Below are positions 43,675 through 55,971 of a DNA stretch of 64,000 nucleotides, one piece after another. Below the pieces are notes generated by a model. It made no database searches. It had not been told where the DNA came from and worked only from the letters and a program-made list of their open reading frames with translations. The DNA is from Acanthamoeba sp. SK_2022b (Eukaryota; Discosea; Longamoebia; Acanthamoebidae), in the NCBI GenBank assembly GCA_027943245.1, contig JANDJZ010000195.1, forward strand, positions 23,158 through 87,157, given 5' to 3'. Positions within the stretch are counted from its first letter, which is position 1. Each line of letters starts with the position of its first letter. The translations under genes and the position numbers were made by a program.

Positions 43675-44907
43675 ATGAATGCGACCCTCGCGCAGACTGT
43701 GATTGAAGACGGAGACGTGATGCTCAAGAGCATCGCTGTGTGGAAGGGCTGCCTCGTTGGCGCCCTCGCACTGTCCGTTCCGTTCTTTCGCGGCCTCAAC
43801 TTTGCCGACAAGCTCGCCCTCCTCTGGTTCAAACTCCCTCACTCTCTTCTCTTTCCCCACTCTCAGTCCGAGCTTGTTTCGATCTTTTAGTGTTCTTCTT
43901 GGGGTGAGGGGTTAGTTTGGGGGGGGGGGGGAAGTCGACTGGGCCAGTGAGCTTACTGTTGGCGGGTTAGGTATGTTTACGACCTGTTGGTGCACGTCGT
44001 GATGGAGGGCTCGTTCCTCTACATCTCGCTCACCGGCACCGCGGAGACCTCGGACTTCCCACTAGCCTTCCTCTGTACGCGCCGCCTGTCTTCGCTGCCC
44101 CAAACCAATCCTCTCGTTTGTTGCGTGGGTCCCTCACCTCGCCGTGTGCCTCAGGGAGGGAGTACGGCAAAGCCGACAGGCGCTGGGCCATCTCTGGTAC
44201 CCCCCCCCCTCTCTTTCCTCTCAACCCCTTTCGCCCCATCTCTGCGGTTTCAACAAGTGGTACTAACCGAGTGACTTCTCCCACGCACAGACCCGACCAT
44301 CGTTTCGCTCGAGCTGTACGCGTCGCCCACATCCTAAGGACCAGCACGAAACGCAGTTCTCTAGAGTTTATGGAGCGCGCTGACATCACTCCCTCTCTCT
44401 TTCTTTGCATCTCCCGATGCAGCCTTACGGTGGTCCTGTGCAGCCTGCTTTGCATCCTCCTGGCCATCGCCATCGTCAACAAGAAGCCCTGGCGTCACTT
44501 TGTCCAGGTGTTCCTCTGCGTCATGGAGCTCTACGGCGGTTCGTTGCACCTCGCCGCCCTCCCCGACCAAATCGCGTTGGCTGACCTTTGTTGTGCGTGC
44601 GTGCGTGAGGGCAGGCTGGATGACCTTCTGCCCCGAGTGGCTCACCGGCAACCCCAACCTGGACGGCAGCAACCCGGTGTACCTGTGGGTGTACTTGTGG
44701 ATCGCCAATGGCATCTGGGTGGTGATCCCCGCCATCTTGCTGTGGCAGTCCTTCTTGGCCATGAACGAGGCCTTCTCGGCCGGCGCCACCAACGCCAAGG
44801 CCAGCAGCAAGAAGAAGACCGGGAACAACGTCAAGGCGGCCGTGTCCTCTTCCCCCAGCAGCGGCCGGTCCACTCCCAAGGCCAAGGCCAAGGCCAAGGC
44901 TCACTAA
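43675..44907 (+). CDS. EBP: EBP-type sterol delta8-delta7 isomerase
   Basis: Exons 43675-43826, 43971-44074, 44155-44196, 44291-44315, 44423-44538 and 44615-44907 give 243 residues. Four to five membrane helices are visible. VYDLLVHVVMEGSFLYISL carries the His and Glu of the EBP active site. LWREYGKADRRWAISDPTIV gives the KEYAKGDSR-like motif and the following Glu (SLELL). The last helices include VYLWVYLWIANGIWVVIPAI, as in human EBP. The C-terminus is Lys/Ala-rich (KAKAKAKAH), a likely ER-retention tail. The enzyme moves the C8 double bond to C7 in sterol synthesis at the ER, in line with the ergosterol-type sterols of amoebae. Exon 4 is only 25 bases. Confidence 0.9.
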
Positions 44908-45010
44908 GCCTCCCTGCCACCAGCCAACACGCGTCAAGCACGCTCGTGCGCGCAGTGGCGATGCAGCGTTGGCCAATAGACGCTCTTACGCTTACACGAA
45001 GGCGCTCGCC

Positions 45011-46277
45011 TCACGCGGCATTGTCGCCGCTGCCTCCGTTGCCTCTGCCGGTGTGCAGCTGCCACGCCATGCGGAGGCCGCGGTGCACGAGCAGCGGATC
45101 ATATAGCGGCCGGTAGTCTGGCGCGTCGGCCTCCAGGGCCTCCACCAGTCCCTGGCCTCCTCCGCCCGTGACCGCCACTCGAACTCGCAGCGCTGCGATT
45201 GACGTGTCAGCTTGGCGCCACCACATGGGGCAGGGCGTGCGATTCGATGTGGACGTACGTCGGTCGCTACGCTGAGCTAGGTCGGCGGCCACCGACTTGA
45301 CGACTGCAACGGCTCCCTTGATATGTAGATGTCTCACCCCCGCACGGATGGCCTCTTCGGTCTGAGCATGTCTCCGTGAGGCTCGGCTCGAGGGAGTGTG
45401 TGGAGTGGGAGGCAGCGTACACTCTGGCCCACCAGGGGAGGAGGCGACGCCGGCCAATAGCTGAGGTTGGGCAGCTGGGCGGTGCCCGAGGAGAGGCTGC
45501 GCAGCATGAGGCCCTCGCCCGGCATGATCAACCCGCCCTCGAACACGCCCACTTCCGGCCACGCTGCAGCGAGTGGTCGCAGTAAGTGCACCAGTGCAGC
45601 ATACGTATGCTGTGTGGTGCTCGGTGGATACCTGACTTGGGCGAAGATAGGACCGAGTTGACGGTCAGCGCTGTGCCAGAGTCGACTACCACCCACGCGG
45701 TGCCCTCCTCATCGTCGCGAGAAACGAGCGCCAGCGCGCCGAGCGCTGCGCACAAGCGATCCTTGCCGACGCGCCATGGCGGGGAGGGCACCACCCGCAG
45801 CCCGAGCTCCGCTAACATGCTCTGCCTGTGTCGTTCATCGCCATCCTCGCCGTCCTCCTGCGCGTGGTGATAGCGGTGCAGCAGCCGCACCTGGGCAAAG
45901 GGTGCCCCCACGCGGCTCAGTGCCTCGTGGAGCATCGCCTCCACTGCCGGTACTGATCCTCCGCCAATGACCACGTCCACGTCTTTTTCTTCCTATTCTC
46001 TATCAGGTTAAGAGAGGACAGCTCAAGGAGGAATGGGCGGACATGCGGGAGAGGGTGCCTTGACGTGTTGGCGAAGGGAGGACACGAAGCGAAGAAGGGC
46101 GTCCTCGTCGCACCGCATAGCGGCGGTCTCTGCCGTGCACAGCAGGCGAGGCTCTGGTCCACCCGTGGAGGTGCCGCTGGGCGCCCCCGTGTGACTGTTG
46201 CAACATTGCCACAAAACCGTGCGCGTGGAGGTGTTGCCCACCGCGACGCTCACCAGCACCGCTGTGCTGCTCTCCAT
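45011..46277 (-). CDS. type III pantothenate kinase (CoaX-like)
   Basis: Exons 46277-46065, 45992-45632, 45563-45433, 45361-45271 and 45192-45011 give about 325 residues. The N-terminus has VSVAVGNTSTRTVLW, where the GNT phosphate loop of the ASKHA fold is expected. GKDRLCAALGAL matches the G-x-DR motif, WVVVDSGTALTVNSV the catalytic/ATP D-x-GTA-x-T motif, and GVFEGGLIMPGEGLMLRSL with GTAQLP the GG-I-PG loop. TEEAIRAGV and VAVTGGGG complete the set. The enzyme phosphorylates pantothenate in the first step of CoA synthesis. Type III enzymes are typical of bacteria; most eukaryotes use type II. The donor of exon 4 is less certain. It is divergent from the 46544 kinase gene (266 bases between ATGs). 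Confidence 0.85.
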
Positions 46278-46543
46278 CTCTGCTGTACAAGAGGTGCCTT
46301 TTCCTTCTTTCCCTGTTTCTTTTCGTTCGCCACGTCATCGGCCGCGTGGCCAACCCGAGCGCCTTGTCTCATTCTGACCTGCGCCTGCACAGGCGTATAA
46401 GTAGGGGGGGCATCTTTGCGTGTTTGTACACACGTTTTGGTGATACAATCAATCCGTTGCTATGCAACTGATTGGTAATACAGCCATGCTATGACAAAAA
46501 ACGATCTCTTTGCTTGTTCCCCAAATGAAATTTCAGGTTCCAC

Positions 46544-49500
46544 ATGGTCACTTGCGAGATGGAGCTGGATGAGAATCGACCCATGAAGGAAGAAGATGTA
46601 AGGAAAAGTCCACGTCGGAATACAACCAACCAATCGACAAGCGTGCAAGAGTCAACCATAGGTAGCAAGATGGACATCGTCAATTACAGTGGATTGGGAA
46701 GTTGGGGCCTGCCCAAGGAAGGGCCACAAATCGACCAGGCGGATGCCTTCCATCGCTTCGTGGGCCAGATACGGGTCAAGCTCTTTGCCAACACACTCCC
46801 AGCCGTACAAACCCCAGATCTTCATGTGACACATTAACATGTTTTTTTTTCTCAATCAAAACTATCATTTTATCAGCCAACCAAGAAGAAAAACCTCAAT
46901 CAACTCTTGCCCGAAGCACTTGCGATCGATCCCTCAATGACACCGCCAGAGGGAATTCCTGACGTAGCGGTGCGTAACACTAACCCACTCCTTGGCTCGC
47001 CAGGCAACTGGTAACTGTGACCATAACCCCACCTTACAGATCAGACGATGGTGGCAGGCCACCATGAGCGAGGATGCCCAAGATGCACTGCGAAAACTGA
47101 CTGGCAGTCCAACAACTGTGCTCCGAGCACCAGCGCACAAACTCTCTGTTGCTCCCTATTCAGTTGCGAACATTGCAGCGCGCATACAGGAGGGGGAGCA
47201 GACGATTTTCGCCGTTGACGAGGAGTACCACCCCCTCTTTGCTTGAATGTGATGTTCTAGCAACATATAACTGGATAATGTCCGCGCAGCGTGCCGATCA
47301 TGCTTCCACTGGAGAAACAATTCAAGGATCGCAGCGCACGCCGACCGGATCGAGCAGTTGGGTTTGACGCCCGCGAGTGGGTCTGTCTGAAGAACAAGAA
47401 TGTCATTCCTCCGGGGAATAAGGACATTTGTTTCCTCTGGTACTGTGAGGTACGGCAAGCCCTCCCTTTCCTTCTGAAACTGCAGTACATGTGATGCTCC
47501 TCGTTATTATCATCACTCAGGAACTCTGCGGCTTTGATACCCTCAAGGACGTAGCCAAATCGGCATTCCTCTTGCGCATGATGCTACAACATTGGTTCTA
47601 CTGGACGCAGGTCAACGGCATCGAGCTTTGCCCGAGCAGGGAGCAGCACGCGGGATCGATCAAGGTCGAGCCGTACCGGCCGAGCGGGAACCACGGCGGC
47701 GAGAAGGAGGACGATGAGGAGGAAGGCCAAGTAAGCCCCCAAAGAGAGGACAAGAAGCCTCAACTTCAAAGGAAAAAGAGGAAACGATCAACATACAGCG
47801 AGGAGGGCGAGAGGCGAGGAGAGAATCTGTTAGGCGGGCCAGCAGAGTATCCAAGCACCACCACGTCGGGTCCGAGCAGCGACATTGACGATCGATTCTG
47901 GCTACTCTGTGTGATGATCACCAACGGCCACGACGTCATCCCCTTCGTTGGGTGGCGTGAACCCAGGCTGGAGAACCGGGTGGTGTTCATTAATCTGGTC
48001 ACGACACCGCTGAACATGCTCAAGAGCGGTGATAGGTTGGCGGTGATGCAACTTGCCCTCAACTACACTGTGATTCGAGGGCTTCCTCTCCGCCAGAGCG
48101 CCCTCCGGCTGCTGCAGAACCCGAGCGTCAAGATACCGGCCAACTACGTGGAGGGCCGCAACAGTACGCGACTCAAACCGACGGGTCACTTCCCCTCGAA
48201 CACCTCCTCCGGCGGGAGCGAAAAGAGGGATCGGAACCTGCCGAGCGCAGGCTCAGGCCGCGCCGAGAAGTCGGCCAGCGGGCGAAGCGGGCACGACACA
48301 ACGAACGCTCTGCAGCCAGGAAGGGGCATGTCGGGACAAGGGAGGCAACACAACGCCGAGGCACGAAGCAGCAACGCGCACCACCACCAACTTCTGACAC
48401 TCAAGGTCGATTTTGCCAACAGACTCTCCCTTCGTGAGCCCCCAAGTGAAGATGAGGTTTGCTCTTTTCCTTTCTTCGTTAATCTCGTTAATAACGCCCA
48501 CATCGCTGTTCTTCCTCTTCCTCCTTGGTGGCGGTTGCGGACGGTCTTGGGGGCGGACAGGGGACAACGTGCGTCTATGCTGCGCTATTTGACGGCCAAG
48601 AGGCTGTGGCCAAGCTGACCGACGAGGCCCGGACAACGCACCTAATCTACAGCAATGAGAAACGACTCTTGCGCCGCCTCGGTACTACACTGCGCTCCCT
48701 TCTCCCCAAATCACTCTCGCCCACCAATGCGCGACCGTGGCAAACAAACACATGCAGGTGGAAGGCATCACACAGTCCAGCTCTTGGCTTCCAAGAAGTG
48801 CGTCAAATTTAGTTACATCAACCAGACGGCAGTGCTTGTCTTTAGACTTGCTCAACCCCAGGTAAACATTCCCTGCACGACTATGCGCGTGCGCGCGCAC
48901 ACACCAACGCTCGGATGTGAGAACACAGACGCAAAGGGCGGCCGGTCCGACAACGCCAAAGCAGGTGGCGATCTACATGCACCACCTCTTTCAGGTGAGC
49001 GAGCTCCTCCTTCTGAAGTGGGCATCTTTACCTCTGAGGCGCTGAGATTCATCGGTGCATGTCAGGCGCTCGCGTACTGTCATTCGCTGGGAATTGTCCA
49101 CAGCGACGTGAAGCGTGACAACATGCTCTGGGATGTCCAGCAAAGCCAAGGCACCCTCATCGACTTTGGCTTTGCCAAGGACAGACACTCACCTGCGGTA
49201 CCCCTCTTTTGTTTTTGGTTTTGCTGTTGTTGGTGTTGTTGTGCAACATGTTCGTTAACCAACAAGCGTGGCGCAGCTCCTGCGAGAGTCATTCCATGGG
49301 ACAAGGGACTACATGCCGCCGGAACACAAGAACTCACCCGCCGGTGACATGTGGAGCTCGGGCATCCTTCTCAGCAAACTGGTGTGTGATCCTTTTTCTT
49401 CTTATGTTGCCCCCTTTCTATCTCTTACGAGGAAGCCTGCAGATCCACAGCAGCCACGACGCATGGCGCACGTGCCCGTCCCTGGCCACCGCACCGGCGA

Positions 49501-49787
49501 TTGGCACTCAAGCCCACACACGGTGCGTTTTTGCTCCCAGCCTATGAGGGTAGAATTATGATTGCAACCAACACGTGTGCCGCCATGGCTTCATGTACAT
49601 TCACAGAGAGGGCGAGGAAGGGCGGCAAGGGAACTGCAGCGCACTAGCCTTCGTGGGTGAGGAGCACGCATGCTTCAACGAGACCGCGCACCGGCTGTTG
49701 CGGTCTCTGCTGGCGCAAGACCCACGCGATCGGCCGTCGGCCAGCCAAGTCCTCCAACACGACTGGTTCAAGATTGTGCTCGAGTAG
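46544..49787 (+). CDS. protein kinase with an unrecognised N-terminal region
   Basis: Several exons from ATG 46544 to TAG 49785-49787. The N-terminal half (to about 48400) contains WWQATMSEDAQDALRKL, VPIMLPLEKQFKD and PPGNKDICFLWYCE, then a long exon with a Glu/Lys-rich insert and VMITNGHDVIPFVGWREP. I recognise no domain there. The kinase domain follows: a short N-lobe with AALFDGQEAVAKLTDEART (Lys), YCHSLGIVHSDVKRDNMLWD (catalytic loop with HSD, K and N), IDFGFAKD, GTRDYMPPEHK (PPE for APE), DMWSSGILLSKL, and the C-lobe Arg motif DPRDRPSASQVLQHDWF. Key residues are present, so it is probably active. Most internal exon borders are not certain. Confidence 0.68.
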
Positions 49788-50073
49788 CCCGGAATCTGCC
49801 GCATCGCCTAGTTGTGGGGATCTCTCACCACCACCGCCACTAAACACTAAGATAACCATTGTCTTATGACGTTAAGTGTAGACGTCGATTGGTGCATGCC
49901 TACAAGGCGCTGCTAGTATAGTACGGGAGGCGTCAGGATGATGATGCCGATGTGGCTGGATCGCAGTTTAAGAAGGCTGGCGAAAATTCCAGTATATTAA
50001 ACTGTTTACTTTGGATGAGAAATCGATTTAGTTGTCAAATCGAAGCCACTCGATAAAATCAACCGAAAAGAGA

Positions 50074-52213
50074 ATGAGGCGAACTGTGCAGCTGTCGTCC
50101 CGCATTATCGGCCTGAGGGCCAGCACTTCGTCTGCGGCTGCATCGAGCGCGCTTCGCTCGGCACGGAGCTACAGCGTGGCGGCCAACCTGAGAGACACCG
50201 TGGCCGAGGGTCTCTTCGATGATACTCAGAAGGAACTCAAGGAGACTGTTCACCAGTTCGCTCAACGCGAGATTGCGCCGCTGGCCGCCGAGCTTGATCG
50301 GAAGAATGAATTCCCCATGGTGCCCACCTTCTCCTTCACACAATAGGAGATTTATTATGATTTAATCCACCGCGTCCAACTGTGCGCAGTAGGGCTGGAA
50401 TGTTTGTAAATCCACATTTAATTATTCTAAGTCGTATCTATTGCAGCATCTGTGGCGCAAGCTGGGCGAGCAGTCGCTGCTGGGCATCACCGCCTCTCGT
50501 GCGCCACCTCGCGAACCTCTTGCTTTTCATTAGAAATCGCCTGCCAGTCTAACCACTCCGCCCCCGTTTTGGGCGTGCGCAGCCGACTACGGCGGCATGG
50601 GCATGGGCTACACCGAGCACTGCATCGTCATGGAGGAGCTCTCGCGTGCGTCCGGTTCGGTGGCCCTCAGCTATGGCGCCCACTCCAACCTGTGCGTCAA
50701 CCAGATCTCGCGCAACGGCAATGAGGCCCAGAAGAAGAAGTACCTGCCCAAGGTATCACTCTCTCCCCTCTGTTCTCTTGCCGACGCCACCTCACGCAAC
50801 ACACGTGCCAGCTGATCACGGGCGAGCACGTGGGTGCGCTGGCGATGAGCGAACCCGGCTCCGGCTCCGACGTCGTGTCGATGAAGCTCAAGGCCGAGAA
50901 GAAGGGCAATAAGTGGTGCGACGACGATGCATCGTTGAGCGTTGGGCTGTGATACAATTTGCGTGCTCACTCTCGTCGGTGGTGGCGGCGTGTTGGTGTG
51001 ATCGCCAGGGTGTTGAACGGCAACAAGTTCTGGATCACCAACGGGCCCGATGCCGATGTGCTGGTCGTCTACGCCAAGACCGACATGGCCGCCGGTCCCA
51101 AGGGCATCACCGCCTTCCTCATCGAGAAGGGTGCGCCACGTTCTACATTTTTTTTGTGTCAGCCCAATTTTTAATTTAATTTAATTTAATTTAATTTAAT
51201 TTTGAATTTATTTAATCAGTTATTTGAATCGCTTGCGACCTTGTGTCTCATTCGCGAATTCGATGTGGCCAGGCTTCCCTGGTTTCTCGACCGCGCAGAA
51301 GCTCGACAAGCTCGGCATGCGTGGCTCCAACACCTGCGAGGTAACCAGCTCTTGAGGTCGTCATCCTTGGCTCTGGCTGCTTTGCTTAACCTCGAATCCT
51401 TCCCCTCGGCGTGCAACTCAGCTGATCTTCGAAAACTGCGAAGTGCCCGAGGAGAACGTGCTCGGCCAGGTGGGCAAGGGCGTGTATGTCCTCATGTCCG
51501 GCCTCGACTACGAGCGCCTCGTTCTCGCCGCCGGTCCTCTCGGGTAGCGCATACCCTCCTCCTCCTCCTCTCCCGAATATGCCTCTCCATGCGTCTCGTC
51601 GCGATGCGCAGGCGCTGATGATCGCATGGTCTGCGCGCGCGCGTTGTAATAGTTTGATGCAGGCGGCCCTTGACGTGGTGCTGCCCTACGTGCACGATCG
51701 CAACCAGTTCGGCCAGCCCATCGGCACGTTCCAGCTGATGCAGGGCAAGATGGCCGACATGTACACCACCACCAGCGCCTGCCGATCCTACGTCTACACT
51801 GTCGCCCGGGCCTGCGACAAGGGCCAGGCCGATGCCAAGGAGTGCGCCGGCGTCATCCTCTACGCTGCCGAGAAGGCCACCCAGGTCGCCCTCGACGCCA
51901 TCCAGGCCCTCGGTACGTGGCAGACTCTTTAGCAACTGCGTTTATGCTTAAATCAATTGTTTTTTTTTTTGAAAAAAAAAACAATCTTCTATTTTGTATT
52001 ATCTTATATTTATTTTTTCCGGCCTAACATGTTGTACCCCGTGATCAACTGCGAACGCCACTTGTAGGAGGCAACGGCTACATCAACGACTACCCGACCG
52101 GACGCCTGCTGCGGGACGCCAAGCTGTACGAGATCGGCGCCGGCACCAGCGAGATCAGGCGCATGCTGATCGGCAGGGACCTCAACAAGCTCTATGGCGT
52201 GGAGAGGAAGTAA
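50074..52213 (+). CDS. IVD: isovaleryl-CoA dehydrogenase, mitochondrial
   Basis: Exons 50074-50319, 50447-50498, 50583-50752, 50812-50915, 51009-51130, 51273-51340, 51422-51543, 51653-51912 and 52068-52213 give 429 residues in full phase. The N-terminus ([18 protein letters not shown]) is a mitochondrial presequence. Acyl-CoA dehydrogenase signatures: [59 protein letters not shown], and [23 protein letters not shown]-type sequence [20 protein letters not shown] carries the Glu of DYER, the catalytic base position in IVD, unlike other ACADs. [12 protein letters not shown] closes the FAD site. It oxidises isovaleryl-CoA in leucine breakdown and passes electrons to ETF. Confidence 0.94.
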
Positions 52214-52281
52214 GCCGAAGCGAGCAGCACTTGGTTTTTCTTCTTGGTGATCACAAAGTAGCAATCAAACCAACTTCAGGG

Positions 52282-52315
<34 letters not shown>

Positions 52316-52343
52316 TCGTGGAAAGGCATGTCATTGGCAGCCA

Positions 52344-53892
52344 TCACGAGCTCACACATGGCTCAGTGGGCTTCGTCTCACTCTCCAGCTCGAGCTGCGG
52401 CCTCCTTGACGGCCTGGCCGAGTGGACGGTGAAGGACGGGCCTCGGGTGGCGTGCAGCTTGATACCACGGATGCGATCCCACACGAGCCCTTCTACGAGC
52501 TTGGCCGCAACGGCCATGACGTTCTCCGTGAGCTGCTCGGCGCTCATGCCCACGTTGCCCACTGTTACAGTTGTGTGCCGCAGCGATGCGTCATGACCTC
52601 AGTCGAATGGGAGAGACTGGCGGAAAGGTACCTGCGAAGTGTACACCCCTTGCAGTTTCGCGCCTGAGCCTCGCGCTCGCGGTGCGGCTCTGCTTCTCTA
52701 CCACCGCACTCAGAGGCTCGCCGGCGGGCCACAATTGGGGGAACATGCCCATCCTGTTCAGCTGAGGCCCCAGGACGCGTGCAATCAGGCGTATAGCGGA
52801 CGCGTGCGCAAAGAAGACTCCGTGCCGGCGCGCTGTGTGGTGTGACGTCCGTGAGCCACACGGAAGAGGTGCTACTACCACTACTACTCCCATGCGCCAC
52901 GAATGGCGAGCAGTGACCGCACCCCAGAGCTTGATTGCCTTCCTGTTCTTGTTAAACTTCTTGAGCTGGTCGAGGCAGTAGTAGTGCCAGCCCTGCTTGG
53001 ATGCTTCAGCGCGCAGTTCCAGATCGGTGGGGCCGATGATGCCGATGACCTTCAGTGCCGACGAGGCCTCATGCCTACGTTCCTCCTTCCGTTCAGTCGA
53101 TGACCAATCGGTCTTTTAAACACGAGCCCGTTGAGTCGTGAAGCGGAGGTACCTGATGGGGTGAGGCAGCACCAGACTGATGGGAATCCATCTCCTTTCG
53201 TACTGCAAGGTTTGACAGCGCTTGATGCAGATCTCCACGGTCTCTGTGGCTGTTCTGCGCTCCCTCCCCGGCATGATGCCCAGCGTCAACGTACGGTAGT
53301 GATCCACAATTCTCGGAGCGCACATACAAACGGCAAGTACCCGCGCTTGCGTGCATCCGCAAGGAGCTGCGGGACTGCCCGACGCAAGCTGGTCAGCAGC
53401 GGATCGACGGCGCGGAGGCGCACGCCAAAGTGATGCTTCCACGACTTGTGGGGACGAGCGAGCATGCGCGGTGTCCACTCCATCCCCACGATGTCCCTGC
53501 GGCACAGCTCCCTCTGCCTCCGAGTTAGCCGCACGGCTTTTAACAGTTGAACAACCAGAAGCGACCAGACAAGACCTTGGGTGAGGAGGTTGAAGGATTA
53601 CCCAAAGGTGGTTGTCGGAGGAGAGTACGTGCCACTCGCGGCACACCAGGCTCGCCGTACACAGGCTCTTCCGGTCGAGGAGTTCCCAAATGGCCACTTG
53701 AAGCTGGACCGGTTTGGCGACCGTGAGTGACTACGCTCCTTTTAAAGCGGCGAGGGGAATAGGTACCTCGTACGGGAGGGAGAGCGGTCCGTCCATGATG
53801 CTGTTGGTAATGATAAGGGGGAGACGCAGGGTGTGCCACAACGACGCCAGCCACTTAAGGAGCCGGCCGACGTGTTTAATTAAAAACGCCAT
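52344..53892 (-). CDS. F-box protein fused to a divergent uL1 (RPL10a)-like domain
   Basis: Exons 53892-53767, 53703-53602, 53513-53341, 53254-53153, 53074-52923, 52832-52632 and 52561-52344 join in phase to 357 residues. An N-terminal F-box reads LSLPYELQVAIWELLDRKSL, SLVCREWHVLSSDNHLW, RELCRRDIV. It is followed by an F-box-typical WKHHFGVRL segment. From RRAVPQLLADARKRG onward the chain follows uL1/L10a: TATETVEICIKRC, KVIGIIGPTDLELRAEA, LWARRHGVFFAHASAIRLI, RVLGPQLNRMGMFPQ, and VGNVGMSAEQLTENVMAV. The uL1 part is diverged, so it is unlikely to be the ribosomal protein itself. F-box proteins bind SKP1 in SCF ubiquitin ligases; here a uL1-like module might serve as the substrate or RNA-binding part (inference). 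Confidence 0.8.
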
Positions 53893-53941
53893 TTTCTGGC
53901 CACCTGCAACTTCTGCCCCTTACTCACTCCTCCGGCACCAC

Positions 53942-55011
53942 ATGAAGTCCCTCTCGCTCGTTTTCTTGCTCCTTGGTCTGCTGTGTGCGAGAGCAGCACC
54001 GCTTCCTCCGAGCCAGGACTTCCTCGTCGGGCTTACCTACAACCTGGGTGCCAACAACAACTCCATCGTCCAGGTGGACTCCGCCACTGGCGCTCCGGCC
54101 TTTGCTCACTGGTGGGGCAACCTCGTTTTCCAGTTCACTGCCTTCACCTTCGACCCTGTCAACCGCACCCTCATCCTCTTAGGTACCACCGGACAACTCC
54201 GACAACAGTCCCTGTTTTATTTTTGACTGGCCGACACCGTCACTCCACTTTCTAACGTTGTTGCATGCTGCCCACATGCAGGCGATCAGGAAATACTGAG
54301 CTTCAAGGTCGATCCGCCATTCCCCATAGCTGGGCGTGTGGATCTGTCGTTCGTGGCCACTGACATTCAGTACGACTTTGTTCACCGCAAGCTCTACGCC
54401 GTCAAGCAGGATGAGCACAACGAGGTTCTCTCTCTCTCTCTCTCTCTCCTGTGTGTGCCGCAAGGTGCAGCGTCCGATCGCTTCTCACAAGGTTGACTGG
54501 GTCGCAGATCGTCGAGATCGACATGGTGACTGGCCAGGACAGACTCGTGCTCCAATTCAACGACAACTATGCCACCTTTACAGGTTCCATGGGCTTCGAC
54601 TGCTACAATCAGCGCTACTTCGTTGGCGGCACCGACGAAAACAACAACAACATCTTGATGCAGTTCAACGTGGCCACCGGCAAGGAGGAGCAGATTATCC
54701 CCGTGGCCATCAGCTACGACCAAGTGTTCTGGAACGCCAAGACCAACACACTACTGGGGCTCTGCAACAACACGCTCGTGGCGCTCGACCTCCAGTCCCG
54801 CAAGACTCTCGACTTGGCCTATATCCCTGGCATTCCGAGCCTCTTTGGCGGTGCGTTCGACCAGCGTGGGCAGCAGTACTACACCATCACCACAATGTTC
54901 GGGCAGATGCAGTTCACCCACGTCGATCTCACTGTGCATCCGGCCAAGCGTCAGACCCTCGACATCTGGAATGACTTCACTGGCCTCAACTTTGTCCCTG
55001 GCGCGCAGTAG
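53942..55011 (+). CDS. secreted protein, probable beta-propeller, unknown function
   Basis: Exons 53942-54182, 54282-54424 and 54508-55011 give 295 residues. A strong signal peptide MKSLSLVFLLLGLLCARAAP starts it. The body has repeating strand-turn patterns with buried aromatics (SIVQVDSATGAPAFAHWWG, IVEIDMVTGQDRLVLQF, ILMQFNVATGKEEQIIPVAI, LVALDLQSRKTLDLAYIP), as in YVTN- or NHL-like propellers, plus several N-glycosylation sites. I know no closer family. Its ATG is only 49 bases from that of the divergent F-box-uL1 gene. Confidence 0.72.
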
Positions 55012-55971
55012 CGTTGCAGCTAACGAAGGGCTTAAACACTTTTTTGGCCTAAGAGTATGGGCATCTCCACTCAGACAAAGAAGGGCAACCGAGGACCTTA
55101 CAAGCCATTACAAGACATTACAAGCCTCCCTTTTGTGGCAAGAGCGATCAGGTTCACACTAAGAGTAGTTTCAGGAAACTAAGAATAATATAGATGGTAG
55201 CATGAGACTTGACAGTATAACTGATTGTTTGGGCAAGAGCTGTCAGCAAAATCAGCTTCATCCCAATCCAGAGATATCTTGTCATGTGCTTCACCAATAA
55301 AAGCACTCTACATCATCATCATCAGGCACATCCATAACACCATAAGACCATCACCACCATCATCACCATCATAAAACCATCACACATCACTATCCATCAA
55401 CTTTCAGTTGAAAGGAAGAATTAGAACACAGTTCATGAGAATTCCAGCAAAATCACTCAGACCTGAGCACCAGTGTTGACCGCAACTTTACCAATAGGAC
55501 GTCTCACAAAGACTAATGCCCCAGGTTTGGGATGCACATTCAACCTTTGCTCAACATTCAACTTCCTCTTTTGATAATTGGTGATGTGACATCACTGGCC
55601 ACATATGATGTTGATATATCTAACTCCATTTTCTTGGAAGGATTGAGTGAAGCTGACATGCAGCTACCTGGGTGAAATCACCTGCCTCATGAAGTTGCCA
55701 TCCATCACAACTGAATGGGAGGGGTTCTTCAGCTCATCACCAAGATTGACCATGTACACAATGACTAACCCATGCATTTGTAGCCCTCACCCACCCAGCG
55801 GGACAATGCCAATCACAAGGTGGTGTACCAGAAACTGCGCTACACACTCACATCGTACATAAACTGGAGCCTGAAGGTTTGTGGTCCAGGAGTGCCTTCT
55901 TCAAAAGCGAACGCACGAAGTGCAACAAAAGTTGCCATACACGATAAGGGTATTCTGTAAAATACGATCTA
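55012..55971. other. AT-richer gene-free stretch, probable old repeat debris
   Basis: It holds low-complexity CATCAT and CACCAT runs (55310-55390) and short broken frames. A segment at about 55640-55870 resembles in style the Ty1/copia Gag debris near 13.6 kb but is too degraded to name. It separates two convergent genes. Confidence 0.5.
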
